Assembly (NCBI GenBank): GCA_934148535.1
Contig: CAKPDF010000001.1
Coordinates: 124,001-188,000, forward strand
Length of the DNA: 64,000 bases
Reading direction: 5' to 3'
Source: an uncultured Bacilli bacterium
GTDB lineage: Bacteria > Bacillota_I > Bacilli_A > RF39 > UBA660
Below, in pieces: positions 1 through 8,380 of this stretch (position 1 is the stretch's first letter; every line of letters begins with the position of its first letter). The translations under genes and the position numbers were made by a program. A model generated the notes under the pieces. It saw only the letters and a list, made by a program, of their open reading frames with translations. It was not told the DNA's origin and did no database searches.

Positions 1-795
1 ATCTTTTAATATTTCACCATTATAAGATTTATTTGTTATATAACTATTAGTTATTTGCATATCAAAATTATCTGAAGAGAATGTTTCATTTTGTTTATAT
101 ACTTTATTTACTATGGTTTTATCTATAGTGATAGTTGATAGGCCTAATAATATAATTACTGCTAGTGATATTAATACAAATAATTTATTTTCAGCATAAT
201 AATATTTTAACTCTCTTATTTTTCTATTTAACTTTTGGGTAAATTTATGTTGATTAAAGCCCATTGTTAATTCTACTTCTTCATCATCTGTTACATCTAT
301 ATTTAAGTTACCTATATCTTCTGAAAAATTAAATTTCTTTATATCAAATCCTATTGCTCTTATTGTTGTTAAGACAATTGTTCCATATTGGAATATTAAA
401 ATTATTCTAAGTAAATCTCTATATAATAATACTGTTTTTGTTTCTAGTACATTATTATATATTGTCATCATTCCATTAGTTGCAATAAGGATTATAACTA
501 GATCTACAATATATATTAATATTAATAAGAGATAGAGAAATTTGGGTTTCTTTTTATATTTCATCAATATAAATAATATCAGGCATACTATGATGGACGC
601 TACAATGACTATATATGGTATGTTACTGAGATAATTTACTGCATTTAGTTTACCTATACTGCCATTTATGAAACCATTATAAAAATTTAATAATCCACTT
701 ACAAAGAATGCTAAATATATGTATAGTGCTGTTAATATAGCATGTATTAGTTTAAAGTTTTTTATTAAGAATGCATATGGTTTTTTTAATATCAT
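1..795 (-). CDS. Multi-pass membrane protein, 3' end cut by window edge
   Basis: At least 265 codons are open from the ATG at 795, preceded by a strong AGGAGG six bases upstream, to the left edge, so the C-terminus is missing. The protein opens MILKKPYAF and has about five hydrophobic segments (near residues 15-37, 57-78, 85-106, 124-146 and 205-225). A charged loop at about 155-205 has an acidic DDEEVE patch followed by a basic stretch. After the last segment the chain looks extracytoplasmic. I do not recognise the family and propose no function. A consensus promoter lies just upstream, so this is probably the first gene of its own transcript running out of the window. Confidence 0.75.
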   Translation of the reverse strand, partial: MILKKPYAFLIKNFKLIHAILTALYIYLAFFVSGLLNFYNGFINGSIGKLNAVNYLSNIPYIVIVASIIVCLILFILMKYKKKPKFLYLLLILIYIVDLVIILIATNGMMTIYNNVLETKTVLLYRDLLRIILIFQYGTIVLTTIRAIGFDIKKFNFSEDIGNLNIDVTDDEEVELTMGFNQHKFTQKLNRKIRELKYYYAENKLFVLISLAVIILLGLSTITIDKTIVNKVYKQNETFSSDNFDMQITNSYITNKSYNGEILKD

Positions 796-820
796 TTTTT
801 ACTCCTCCTATTATGTATTA

Positions 821-849
821 ATTATATTATTAACTTAGGGTTATGTCAA
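821..849 (-). promoter_or_regulatory. SigA-type promoter of the 1-795 membrane protein gene
   Basis: On the minus strand, TTGACA (844-849) is followed by a 17-base spacer and TATAAT (821-826), a full consensus match. The start codon is about 25 bases downstream behind AGGAGG. Confidence 0.8.
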
Positions 850-850
850 T

Positions 851-879
851 AAAAGAAAAAAAGAAAATCACTTTTCTTT
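851..879 (-). terminator. Rho-independent terminator of the LysM gene
   Basis: An 8-bp stem AAAGAAAA/TTTTCTTT with a 4-base loop is followed on the minus strand by a T-rich run. It overlaps the last codons of the LysM gene. Confidence 0.65.
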
Positions 880-1314
880 TATGATTACTATTTGGTCTGG
901 GGATAAGGATAAATTTCTGTTTTCTTCTAAAATATAAGTTATGTCTGTGTTATATTGATTTGATATATTTGATAAGGTATCTCCATTTCTAGTTAGGTAT
1001 ATTTGATAATTACTTCTTGGTATTATTAAGGTTTGATTGGGATAGATATAGTCATTTTTATCTAGTCCATTTAGTTTTAGTAGTAAATCTTCATCTACTT
1101 TATAAGTTTTTGCTATTTGATAAACACTATCTCCTTTTTTTACTTTGTAGTATTGAAATGGAGTTTTATTTTTAGGTACTACTAGATACTCTAAACCTAT
1201 GATACTATTATTATTTAAACCATTTATTTGAACTAGTACTTCCGGATCTACTCCATATAATTCTGCAATAGACTCTAGTGTATCATTAGGATTTATTTTA
1301 TATACTTCATACAT
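868..1314 (-). CDS. LysM-repeat protein (three LysM modules, no signal peptide)
   Basis: Three consecutive LysM modules make up nearly the whole 148-residue protein, each with the YxVxxxDTLxxIAxxY pattern: about residues 2-46, 54-97 and 102-145. LysM folds bind N-acetylglucosamine polymers such as peptidoglycan. There is no signal peptide, membrane segment or catalytic domain, which is unusual for a wall-binding protein; a role in forespore or spore-coat structures, where cytoplasmic LysM proteins are known, would fit a sporulating host but is inference. An ATG at 1326 abuts the AGGAG with no spacer, so the ATG at 1314 (12 bases from AGGAG) is the more likely start. The PH-domain gene lies just upstream. 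Confidence 0.8.
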   Translation of the reverse strand: MYEVYKINPNDTLESIAELYGVDPEVLVQINGLNNNSIIGLEYLVVPKNKTPFQYYKVKKGDSVYQIAKTYKVDEDLLLKLNGLDKNDYIYPNQTLIIPRSNYQIYLTRNGDTLSNISNQYNTDITYILEENRNLSLSPDQIVIIKEK

Positions 1315-1345
1315 ATAATTAATCATCTCCTATGATAGAATATGC

Positions 1346-1386
1346 TAAAAAGAAAAAGAAGCATCTAATTTTGCTCTTTTTCTTTA
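1346..1386 (-). terminator. Imperfect terminator hairpin after the PH-domain gene
   Basis: An A-rich/T-rich imperfect stem (AAGAAAAAGA-GC pairing with GCTTCTTTTTCTT, one bulged base) ends in a T-run on the minus strand. It overlaps the 3' end of the PH-domain gene and precedes the LysM gene, so it may only attenuate read-through. Confidence 0.45.
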
Positions 1387-1805
1387 TATTTTTTCTTTTC
1401 TTCCATCATATAAGTAGTTATATTATTTTCTATTTCTGGGAGTGCTCGGGGATCAATATTTGAAAGTGTTACTACTTCTTTAATAGTATCTATCTGTACT
1501 TTACCCCATAATAACTCTTTTGCTACTGTTAAGTCATTAAACATATCAGGTGTAATTGAAATAAAGAAATATCCCCACATTAATCTTTTGGTTGCTATTA
1601 TTATTCTTTTATTTGTTAATGCTACTACATTTGTATTTACGATATCAAATGAGCCAAAGTTTTTTTGAGCTGCAAAAGCATATATTACTTCTTCATCTGT
1701 ATTTAAATGCATATCAACTACTTTACAGTGTTGTTTTAATCTGAATGCTATTGTAATTGGATATTTATTTTTAAATTCTCTTACCATTTTATAGCAACTT
1801 TTCAT
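1365..1805 (-). CDS. Bacterial PH-domain (YokE-like) protein
   Basis: A 146-residue soluble protein. Its core, about residues 33-120, has the hallmarks of the short bacterial PH-like fold: an N-terminal helix, a strand series including VVALTNKRIIIATKR (the typical 'lTnkRli' motif of YokE/bPH proteins), and a C-terminal IDTIKEV strand-helix. The tail is charged and probably helical. Bacterial PH domains are structural and their ligands are mostly unknown. ATG at 1805 sits nine bases after AGGAG. The thioredoxin-like gene ends 12 bases upstream, so the two are probably cotranscribed from the promoter at 2339-2367. Confidence 0.65.
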   Translation of the reverse strand: MKSCYKMVREFKNKYPITIAFRLKQHCKVVDMHLNTDEEVIYAFAAQKNFGSFDIVNTNVVALTNKRIIIATKRLMWGYFFISITPDMFNDLTVAKELLWGKVQIDTIKEVVTLSNIDPRALPEIENNITTYMMEEKKKYKEKEQN

Positions 1806-1817
1806 ATAAATTCACTC

Positions 1818-2312
1818 CTATTCACTAACTTTTTCTAATGTTATATATTCGCTTAGGAAACTATTTAATCCATCTTCATCTGTTTCGCCTTCTAAATAGT
1901 CTATTGCTTGGTTGCCTATTAAGATAATAGTTGTTGGAGTTCCCCAATTGTCTTTCTTTTTCTTAAAGAAAGTATTTGATTTTTGTAATGATGTAAATTC
2001 GTCTTGTGAAAGATTATCTGTATTAATATAATACATTGGAATATTGTAATCACTTGCAAATTGTTCTGCTACTGGCATATAATTTATGCAATGTGAACAA
2101 GTTGTTCTTTCTATTATAACAATAAATGGTTTTTCAGATTCCATTTTTTCTTTATATTCTGTATATGTTATTTCTGATAATCCTGAATTTCCTTCTAGTG
2201 TTAATGGTAGTTCGTATTCTATTTTTGCTTCTGTATTTTTTCCAAAGGCAAATATACCAACTATAATTACTAGAACTACTACTACTATTAATGCAATATC
2301 TGTTTTTTTCAT
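1818..2312 (-). CDS. Membrane-anchored thioredoxin-like protein with CxxC site
   Basis: A 164-residue protein with one N-terminal membrane segment (about residues 5-23) and then a thioredoxin-like fold facing outward. The redox motif is CSHC at about residue 75, preceded by a hydrophobic strand (PFIVIIERTT) and followed by the expected helix; the cis-proline loop is seen as WGTPTTIIL. It probably catalyses or receives disulfide exchange outside the membrane. The start is ATG at 2312, six bases after GGAGG; an in-frame ATG at 2330 has no ribosome-binding site. The TasA-like proteins at 60.6-64 kb carry conserved cysteine pairs and could be clients, but that is speculation. Confidence 0.8.
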   Translation of the reverse strand: MKKTDIALIVVVVLVIIVGIFAFGKNTEAKIEYELPLTLEGNSGLSEITYTEYKEKMESEKPFIVIIERTTCSHCINYMPVAEQFASDYNIPMYYINTDNLSQDEFTSLQKSNTFFKKKKDNWGTPTTIILIGNQAIDYLEGETDEDGLNSFLSEYITLEKVSE

Positions 2313-2338
2313 TTTTATACCTCCGTTCATATAACATT

Positions 2339-2367
2339 ATTTTACTATTAATTTTAGTTAAAATCAA
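2339..2367 (-). promoter_or_regulatory. SigA-type promoter of the thioredoxin-like operon
   Basis: TTGATT (2362-2367), 17-base spacer, TAAAAT (2339-2344) on the minus strand, 27 bases before the start at 2312. Confidence 0.6.
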
Positions 2368-2375
2368 GTTATACA

Positions 2376-2415
2376 CAAAAAAAGTATTATATAAATTGAG
2401 AACTTATATAATACT
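2376..2415 (-). terminator. Rho-independent terminator of the C39-like peptidase gene
   Basis: A perfect 12-bp stem (2383-2394 with 2404-2415, 9-base loop) is followed by seven Ts on the minus strand and overlaps the stop codon at 2414-2416. The hairpin is AT-rich but long. Confidence 0.85.
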
Positions 2416-4012
2416 AGTCAGAAATTATCCAATATCTTGCTGCAGAAGCATCAACAGATGATGGCGAATATGAATTAATCGAACCACTTGGATTATTTAC
2501 AATTATATTTCCATTACTATCTAAACCAGCTAAAGTTATAATATGTCCTTTACTAGTAAATATTCCAGGTCCTTGTGAGGAGACAACTACCGCTCCATTT
2601 TGTAATGCAGTTACAACATCATTAATGTCACTTGTAGTTGTACATGAAAGTCCATAATCAGCTGCAACTTTTGGAGGAAAACTATACTGCATTCCACCAT
2701 CTCCATAGTAAGTATTATACTTGTAACCATCTGCATACGTCTGTGCTAATGTTACTGGTGTAATGGAACTATCTCCCGTTAAGTAACTAATTGCCATTGC
2801 CATGCTACAGAAGCCACATCCACTTCTTCCAATGGTATCACCATCTGGGAATCTATAATCATAGGAATCATTTTGATTATATAATGGCACTGAATCAAGT
2901 CTTGTTGGTAAAATTCCCATGCTCTTAGCTTCATCAACACTATAATAGCCAACTATCTCTCCGCTGTTATTACCATCATAATTGGTAACTGTTACATATT
3001 TAGTGCCATTTATTTCTGTTATCATATAATATCTATTTGATCCATCATTTGCAGCCTTAAATGAAGATACTGGGTAGCATGCCAAATTTCCAAAACCATT
3101 TATAAAATAAATGTTATTATTGTAATTAACCCATTTATTTCCGTCATCTAAAGAAATCATTGGATTTCCTGTTGAATCTTTAAAAATATATGATGTAATT
3201 TTTCCAGAAGAATCATAATTTGATATACTATTACTACCATCTTCGAAATAATCTGTTCTAGAACTAATGTTACCATTTTCGTATTTATAGGTACAAACTA
3301 CTTTATCATTAACTATATAATCACTACTGATTATGTTACCATTATTATCGTATAGACTTTTTGATATTCCTTCATTATATGGCATCGTTTCATAATAATT
3401 ACCATTTTCTAGATATTCAATATCAGAAATTTTTTGCCATGAACTATTATATTTCATAGCACTAACCGGAACACTGCTGCCTACTTTATCATAAACATTA
3501 ATCATATTGTACTCACCGTCAGTAGAGTATTTGTATAATTTTTCAAATTTGCCGTTTGCATCTGAAAATACTTTTCTACTCCAAAGTCCACTATCATTGT
3601 CGTCAAAATATTCTATACTATAAGAACCATCTTCATTAACATATTTAATTGATCGAACATTTCCAGATTCATAGTAACTAGTTATATTATCATTTTGGTA
3701 GCTAGTATTTTCTTCTGTGGTCTCAGTATTTTCAACTTCTTCTATAGGTGCAACATCTTGGCTTTCCTCCGATACATCATTATTTATGTTATCTCCCGTT
3801 GTAAAACCTAATGGTACTCCATTTTCTGTAACCAAATAAACGTCATCATATCCGGCTACTTCTTCAATGTCAACACTATTATTTTCGTCTCCCCAATAAT
3901 CTGTATTTATTGAATCAATAGATAAAAATGAACCATTACTAGCATTAGATGCTGTTGTGGCTATTTTACTGAAATCTAAACTTGGCACGCTTACTTTTTT
4001 TATTATTCCCAT
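2414..4012 (-). CDS. C39-like cysteine peptidase with YwqK/MORN-like repeats
   Basis: A 532-residue protein. Residues about 1-110 are low-complexity and acidic (a run of E, N and T). Residues about 110-300 hold repeated units of the YYESGNVRSIKYVNEDG type, which resemble the YwqK/MORN-like beta repeats. Residues about 375-532 match a Peptidase_C39_2 domain: the nucleophile region RSGCGFCSMAMAISYL, the histidine region GHIITLAGLD, and VNNPSG carrying the third catalytic position. No Sec signal peptide or membrane segment is visible at MGIIKKVSVPSL. The start has AGGTG seven bases upstream. It is monocistronic, with its own strong terminator. Processing of a peptide or wall protein is plausible; the substrate is unknown. 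Confidence 0.7.
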   Translation of the reverse strand: MGIIKKVSVPSLDFSKIATTASNASNGSFLSIDSINTDYWGDENNSVDIEEVAGYDDVYLVTENGVPLGFTTGDNINNDVSEESQDVAPIEEVENTETTEENTSYQNDNITSYYESGNVRSIKYVNEDGSYSIEYFDDNDSGLWSRKVFSDANGKFEKLYKYSTDGEYNMINVYDKVGSSVPVSAMKYNSSWQKISDIEYLENGNYYETMPYNEGISKSLYDNNGNIISSDYIVNDKVVCTYKYENGNISSRTDYFEDGSNSISNYDSSGKITSYIFKDSTGNPMISLDDGNKWVNYNNNIYFINGFGNLACYPVSSFKAANDGSNRYYMITEINGTKYVTVTNYDGNNSGEIVGYYSVDEAKSMGILPTRLDSVPLYNQNDSYDYRFPDGDTIGRSGCGFCSMAMAISYLTGDSSITPVTLAQTYADGYKYNTYYGDGGMQYSFPPKVAADYGLSCTTTSDINDVVTALQNGAVVVSSQGPGIFTSKGHIITLAGLDSNGNIIVNNPSGSINSYSPSSVDASAARYWIISD

Positions 4013-4082
4013 ATATTATCACCTAATAAAATATTAACAAAATTTATTATAAAAGTAAAGGTATAATTTTAAATTTTCTCTT

Positions 4083-4109
4083 ATAAAAAGAGTTATTTTG
4101 AAACTCTTT
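4083..4109 (-). terminator. Rho-independent terminator of the SDR gene
   Basis: Stem AAAGAGTT/AACTCTTT (4087-4094 with 4102-4109) followed on the minus strand by TTTTTAT; it overlaps the end of the SDR gene. Confidence 0.6.
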
Positions 4110-4842
4110 GTTGAACTTTTGATTCTACTAATAGTGTCAATTTTATTGGAGATATTTTTGTTAATACTCTATTTAGTTTCATATTTGGTGGGACTATTAC
4201 TAGTTTATTTGCAAACATATTATTTATTGCATATCTAGCAGCGTAAGTAGCACTTATAGGTTTTATGTTAAATTTTACATTTGCTACATTATTAAAATTA
4301 GTCGTTACTGGTCCAGGGCAGAATACAGATATTTTTACATTACTATTTTCTTGTTTTAATTCTTCGCTAATTGCTAGTGATAAATTTAAAACATATGATT
4401 TAGTAGCGTAATACGTAGCCATATATGGACCAGGCATAAATCCTGCCATTGAGGCTACATTTAATATTCTACCATAATTTCTTTTAGTAAAATCTTTTAG
4501 GAATAATTTTGTTAATATGTGATATGCTTTTATATTTAAATCAATCATATTTAATTCTTTGGATAGTGATGTTTCTGTAAAATTACCTGCATCTCCAAAT
4601 CCAGCATTATTTATTAGTATATCAATATTTTCTTTTTCTAATTGTTTATGTAGTTTTATACAATTTTCTGGAACACTTAAATCTGTTTCTATTTTTTTTA
4701 CTTTATTTTTATAATATTCATAGATGTTATCTAGTTTTTTTCTATCTGTTGATACTACGTATAGTTCATATCCTAAACTTAATAGATATTCTGCGATTGA
4801 CTTTCCAATTCCTGAACTTGCTCCTGTTACTAATGCTTTCAT
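4093..4842 (-). CDS. Short-chain dehydrogenase/reductase (SDR family)
   Basis: A classical 249-residue SDR. The NAD(P)-binding motif TGASSGIG is at about residues 6-13, the NNAG motif at about 78-81, the catalytic serine in NVASMAG at about 130, and the YATKS active-site pair (Tyr and Lys) at about 143-149, followed by the PGPVTTNF loop. It is closest in style to the YqjQ/DltE-type SDRs of Firmicutes, which reduce an unknown carbonyl substrate. Start ATG at 4842 lies five bases after AGGAGG. The gene upstream ends 13 bases away, so the pair is likely cotranscribed. Confidence 0.85.
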   Translation of the reverse strand: MKALVTGASSGIGKSIAEYLLSLGYELYVVSTDRKKLDNIYEYYKNKVKKIETDLSVPENCIKLHKQLEKENIDILINNAGFGDAGNFTETSLSKELNMIDLNIKAYHILTKLFLKDFTKRNYGRILNVASMAGFMPGPYMATYYATKSYVLNLSLAISEELKQENSNVKISVFCPGPVTTNFNNVANVKFNIKPISATYAARYAINNMFANKLVIVPPNMKLNRVLTKISPIKLTLLVESKVQQRVSK

Positions 4843-4855
4843 ATTTCCTCCTATA

Positions 4856-5293
4856 TTATAAGTATGGTTTTAGTAATTCTATATTTTCTTTTCCAAAATC
4901 TAATAATTTCTTTGCTAGATTTAATATGTCTTTATCAGCATTTTTCTCATACATGTCTATTTTTTTGGTTATATCAAGGTTTCCCATAGTAAAACCTTTT
5001 GTTAGCATATCTGCTACTCTAGCATCACTGTTATCTTTTAACATTTCCATTTTAATTCCCATATATGATGAAATATCTGCTATAAATCCTTTTTCTTTCT
5101 TTTCTACTTTGTATTTTTTTAATAATTTTTCGCTATCTTTGACAAAGTTTTCATATCCTTTTAATTCACCTTCTAATATTTTCTTTATTTTGTTATCTTT
5201 GTTGTTTATTATTCTTATTAAAGTAGTTGTACTTTTTACTCCCATACTTGCATTTTCATAAATATATAATAGTAGTTCATTATTTTCATTCAT
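4856..5293 (-). CDS. Small all-helical protein of unknown function (ferritin-like candidate)
   Basis: A 145-residue cytoplasmic protein, rich in K and E, predicted to be four long helices by eye. The order (MNENNELLLYIYENASMG, then a helix containing GYENFVKDSE, then MGIKMEMLKDNSDARVADMLTKGFTMG, then a C-terminal helix) recalls the ferritin-like helical bundles of the DUF2383 type, with acidic residues at spaced positions but no clear di-iron EXXH motifs. I therefore leave its function open. ATG at 5293 follows AAGGA by nine bases. It sits between the SDR gene and another unknown gene, all on the minus strand. Confidence 0.6.
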   Translation of the reverse strand: MNENNELLLYIYENASMGVKSTTTLIRIINNKDNKIKKILEGELKGYENFVKDSEKLLKKYKVEKKEKGFIADISSYMGIKMEMLKDNSDARVADMLTKGFTMGNLDITKKIDMYEKNADKDILNLAKKLLDFGKENIELLKPYL

Positions 5294-5337
5294 AATAAAT
5301 CATCCTTTCATATTTATTATAAATAAAATAGTTTTTT

Positions 5338-6039
5338 TTATACTTCTTTTGTTTTACTAATTTTTTTAGTTTTAGGTCTTTCGTTAATTATTTTATTATA
5401 TATAGAATATATTTCTTCAGTGGTTAATTCATCTTTATTTTTATCAATTTTTAAAAGTATTAAATCATTTAAAAAATAAAATATTTTTTCTGCTAATTCG
5501 GCATCAGATGAAAATGCTGAAGGGTTTAATTTTAAAGATTTTTTATCATTATAAAGTGAAATATTTTTAGGCATACCTTTTTTCAAAACTATGTTACCTA
5601 ATACAAATATACTGCCATTACTTACGTATTCCCAAAATTCTGGGCTTTCATACTTTGGTAATTTGGCTATATTTGAATTTACTAATAGGTATACTTGTTT
5701 AGATTGATTTTTAAGATAGGTTGTAGTTGTTATAAGCTTATAATCTAAATTATAATGATTACTTACTATTTCTTTAATTACTTCTAATAAAGATAGATCA
5801 AATGTTGCTTTACTTTTCATATTGTTTATTCTATCAATAATTGAAGTTTTCATTTCTCTTACATCTTTTCTTACTAATGTTATTCTTTCATTTAATAAAT
5901 CTAGGTATTCTTCTGCATTTTTTTCTTTCTTTTCTTTGTTATAGAGTATTTCTAATTCTTTTAACCAGGTAGCATTTGCTTCAATTGCTTCTTCTGTTAG
6001 AGATACACCTAATTTATCTTTTAAGTAGTTATTTATCAT
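5338..6039 (-). CDS. Uncharacterised soluble protein, 233 residues
   Basis: I do not recognise this protein. It has no signal peptide or membrane segment. Residues about 1-85 look helical and highly charged (probable coiled coil), the middle (about 95-175) looks like mixed alpha/beta with alternating hydrophobic strands (KQVYLLVNSNI, GSIFVLGNIVL), and the C-terminus is a basic tail KTKKISKTKEV. Start ATG at 6039 has GAGGTG five bases upstream. It lies between the unknown helical gene and the end of the ribosomal operon terminator, so it probably has its own promoter. Confidence 0.6.
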   Translation of the reverse strand: MINNYLKDKLGVSLTEEAIEANATWLKELEILYNKEKKEKNAEEYLDLLNERITLVRKDVREMKTSIIDRINNMKSKATFDLSLLEVIKEIVSNHYNLDYKLITTTTYLKNQSKQVYLLVNSNIAKLPKYESPEFWEYVSNGSIFVLGNIVLKKGMPKNISLYNDKKSLKLNPSAFSSDAELAEKIFYFLNDLILLKIDKNKDELTTEEIYSIYNKIINERPKTKKISKTKEV

Positions 6040-6085
6040 AATTCACCTCATTTTTTAATAATTCTTTATTAAATTATATCATATT

Positions 6086-6118
6086 AAGAAAAAAAAAGAA
6101 ACATACTTATGTATGCTT
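6086..6118 (-). terminator. Terminator of the ribosomal protein operon
   Basis: An 8-bp stem AAGCATAC/GTATGTTT (minus strand, 4-base loop, one G-U pair) followed by a long T-rich run, starting four bases after the rplQ stop codon. It ends the transcript that begins upstream of rpsJ about 13.6 kb away. Confidence 0.75.
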
Positions 6119-6121
6119 CAG

Positions 6122-6463
6122 TTATACTAATTCTAAGATAACCATTAAAGCGTTATCTCCTTTTCTTTCAGTTGTTTTAATAATTCTAGTATATCCACCC
6201 ATTCTATCAGCATAACGAGGTGCTAATTCATTAAATACTTTATTAACACAAGTTTCGTCATTGTGTAAGAATGCTAGGGCTAATCTTCTTGATACTAGAG
6301 TATTTTTCTTTCCATATGTTACCATTTTATCAAAACTTTTTCTAACTTCTTTAGCTCTTGTTTCAGTTGTAACAATACGCTCATTTTCAATTAGTTGCTT
6401 TGTTAAAGTTGCTAACATACTTCTTCTATGTTTGTTATCTCTTCCTAGTTTTCTATAAGCCAT
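6122..6463 (-). CDS. rplQ: 50S ribosomal protein L17
   Basis: A 113-residue protein matching bacterial L17: it opens MAYRKLGRDNKHRRSML, has the TETRAKEVR segment and ends in the AlMVILELV strand. L17 is bound near the peptide exit tunnel of the large subunit. It is the last gene of the S10-spc-alpha operon, 13 bases after rpoA, as in most Firmicutes. Confidence 0.95.
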   Translation of the reverse strand: MAYRKLGRDNKHRRSMLATLTKQLIENERIVTTETRAKEVRKSFDKMVTYGKKNTLVSRRLALAFLHNDETCVNKVFNELAPRYADRMGGYTRIIKTTERKGDNALMVILELV

Positions 6464-6476
6464 AATATCCTCCTAA

Positions 6477-7433
6477 CTAATCTTCATCTCTGAAATTTAG
6501 ACCCATACCTTTAACTTTATCAATTACTTCTTTTAATGATTTTTTACCTAAATTTCTAATTTTCATCATTTCATTTTCAGACTTGTCTGTTAAATCTCTT
6601 AAAGTTAAGATTCCTGCTCTTTTTAAGCAATTATATGCTCTTACAGATAGATCTAAGTCATCAATTGAAGTTTCTAATGCTTTCATATTAGGGTCTTCTG
6701 CTTTGGAACTCATTAATCCAGTTTCATCTGCTATTTCATTTAAGTCTGCTAAAATTTCAAAATGTTCTATTAAAATTCTACTAGCTAATGCTACAGATTC
6801 TTCTGGAGTGATGCTTCCGTTTGTCCATACTTCTAATATTAATTTATCATAGTTATTATCTTGTCCTACACGTGCTGATTCTACTTCGTAATTTATTCTT
6901 TCTATTGGAGCATATAGACTATCAATAAATATTACATTTTGTTTTGATTTATCTCCATATAATACTTTATTTTCTTCTGCTCTATTATATCCACGACCGT
7001 TTGATATAGTCATTTCCATATTTATGCTTCCGCCTTCTACTAAAGTACAAATTAATTGTTCTGGATTTAATATTTCGATATCAGCATCACATTCGATTTG
7101 AGCTGCTGTTACTTCTCCAGGTTTATCAGCGTGTATTCTTAACATTAAGCTATAATCATCAGAATGATTCTTTATAACAACACTTTTAAGGTTAAGAACG
7201 ATTGCTGTAACATCTTCAATAACTCCATCTATTTTTTGAAATTCATGAGCTACACCATCAATTTTAACACTTGTGATTGCATCTCCTGGTAATGATGATA
7301 GCATTACTCTTCTTAATGCATTTCCTAATGTTGTTCCAAATCCTCTTTCTAGAGGTTCTATTTCAAATTTTCCATAATTATCGCTTTCAATATATTCTTT
7401 TACTTTATATTCAGGTTTTTCGAATTTTAACAT
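6477..7433 (-). CDS. rpoA: RNA polymerase alpha subunit
   Basis: A 318-residue alpha subunit. The N-terminal assembly domain (about 1-230) has the GFGTTLGNALRRVMLSSLPG dimerisation motif. After a linker, the C-terminal domain (about 250-310) has DLDLSVRAYNCLKRAGI and LGKKSLKEVIDK, the helix-hairpin-helix that binds UP elements and activators. Length is normal for Firmicutes. It lies between rpsK and rplQ in the standard order. Confidence 0.97.
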   Translation of the reverse strand: MLKFEKPEYKVKEYIESDNYGKFEIEPLERGFGTTLGNALRRVMLSSLPGDAITSVKIDGVAHEFQKIDGVIEDVTAIVLNLKSVVIKNHSDDYSLMLRIHADKPGEVTAAQIECDADIEILNPEQLICTLVEGGSINMEMTISNGRGYNRAEENKVLYGDKSKQNVIFIDSLYAPIERINYEVESARVGQDNNYDKLILEVWTNGSITPEESVALASRILIEHFEILADLNEIADETGLMSSKAEDPNMKALETSIDDLDLSVRAYNCLKRAGILTLRDLTDKSENEMMKIRNLGKKSLKEVIDKVKGMGLNFRDED

Positions 7434-7454
7434 TTTAACACACTCCCTTTCTAA

Positions 7455-7850
7455 TTATCCACGACGTTTTTTTGGTGGACGACAACCATTATGTGGAATT
7501 GGTGTTACGTCTGTTATCTTTGTTACTTCTAGACCTGCTGTTTGCAATGAACGAATTGCTGCTTCACGACCAGCACCTAATCCTTTTACAAATACTTCTA
7601 CTTTTTTCATTCCGAACATTTCTGCAGCTTTTTGTCCTGCTAATTCAGCACTCTTTCCAGCTGCATATGGAGTAGATTTCTTACTTCCTTTAACTCCTTG
7701 AGTTCCAGAAGAAGCCCAGCATAAAGCGTTTCCTTCTTGGTCAGTTATTGTTACAACTGTATTATTAAATGTTGAACGAATATGTACTACACCATTTACT
7801 ACTGTCTTCTTTACTTTACGTTTTCTTGCATTATATTTTCCTTTTGCCAT
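7455..7850 (-). CDS. rpsK: 30S ribosomal protein S11
   Basis: A 131-residue S11 with the family segments GVVHIRSTFNNTVVTITD, the KGSKKSTPYAAG region and the C-terminal DVTPIPHNGCRPPKKRRG. S11 sits on the platform of the small subunit near the mRNA exit. It follows rpsM by 24 bases. Confidence 0.96.
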   Translation of the reverse strand: MAKGKYNARKRKVKKTVVNGVVHIRSTFNNTVVTITDQEGNALCWASSGTQGVKGSKKSTPYAAGKSAELAGQKAAEMFGMKKVEVFVKGLGAGREAAIRSLQTAGLEVTKITDVTPIPHNGCRPPKKRRG

Positions 7851-7874
7851 ACAAGTTAACCTCCTTATTACCTA

Positions 7875-8240
7875 TTATTTCTTCTTATTAGCTACAACTT
7901 TTCCTTTTCCTTTACGAGTTCTAGCATTTCTATTTGTTCTTTGACCTCTTACAGGTAATCCTTTAATGTGTCTTTTTCCTCTGTAACAACCAATTTCTTT
8001 TAGATTTTTGATATTAGTTGCTATTTCTCTTCTTAAGTCACCTTCAACAATATATTTGTCAATTTCTTTTCTGATGCTTGCTAAATCTTCTTCTGTTAAA
8101 TCTTTAGCTTTTTTGTTAATATCAACGTTAGCATCATTAAGAATTTTTTTAGATAACTTTCTTCCAATACCATAGATATATGTTAAAGATATTTCAATTC
8201 TTTTATTATCTGGTATATCTACACCTTTTATACGTGCCAT
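7875..8240 (-). CDS. rpsM: 30S ribosomal protein S13
   Basis: A 121-residue S13: MARIKGVDIPDNKRIEISL, the helix-hairpin-helix YGIGRKLSKKIL, and the basic C-terminus RGQRTNRNARTRKGKGK that contacts tRNA and the subunit bridge. Usual length. It lies 15 bases downstream of rpmJ. Confidence 0.96.
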   Translation of the reverse strand: MARIKGVDIPDNKRIEISLTYIYGIGRKLSKKILNDANVDINKKAKDLTEEDLASIRKEIDKYIVEGDLRREIATNIKNLKEIGCYRGKRHIKGLPVRGQRTNRNARTRKGKGKVVANKKK

Positions 8241-8255
8241 TATTATTCCTCCCTA

Positions 8256-8369
8256 TTAACCTTGTTTTTGCTTATGTTTTGGATTTTTACAAATAACCAT
8301 AAGCCTACCATTTCTTTTAATAACTTTGCATTTCTCACAAATAGGTTTAACTGACGCTCTAACTTTCAT
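8256..8369 (-). CDS. rpmJ: 50S ribosomal protein L36 (zinc-binding form)
   Basis: A 37-residue gene, easily missed because of its size. The translation begins MKVRASVKPICEKCKVIKR and ends NPKHKQKQG, the standard L36. Cys11, Cys14 and Cys27 with His33 form the zinc site, so this is the C+ paralogue. The start at 8369 has AGGAGG seven bases upstream; another ATG two codons earlier (8375) is only one base from the AGGAGG and is less likely. It sits between infA and rpsM, its normal place. Confidence 0.95.
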   Translation of the reverse strand: MKVRASVKPICEKCKVIKRNGRLMVICKNPKHKQKQG

Positions 8370-8380
8370 TTTCATTCCTC

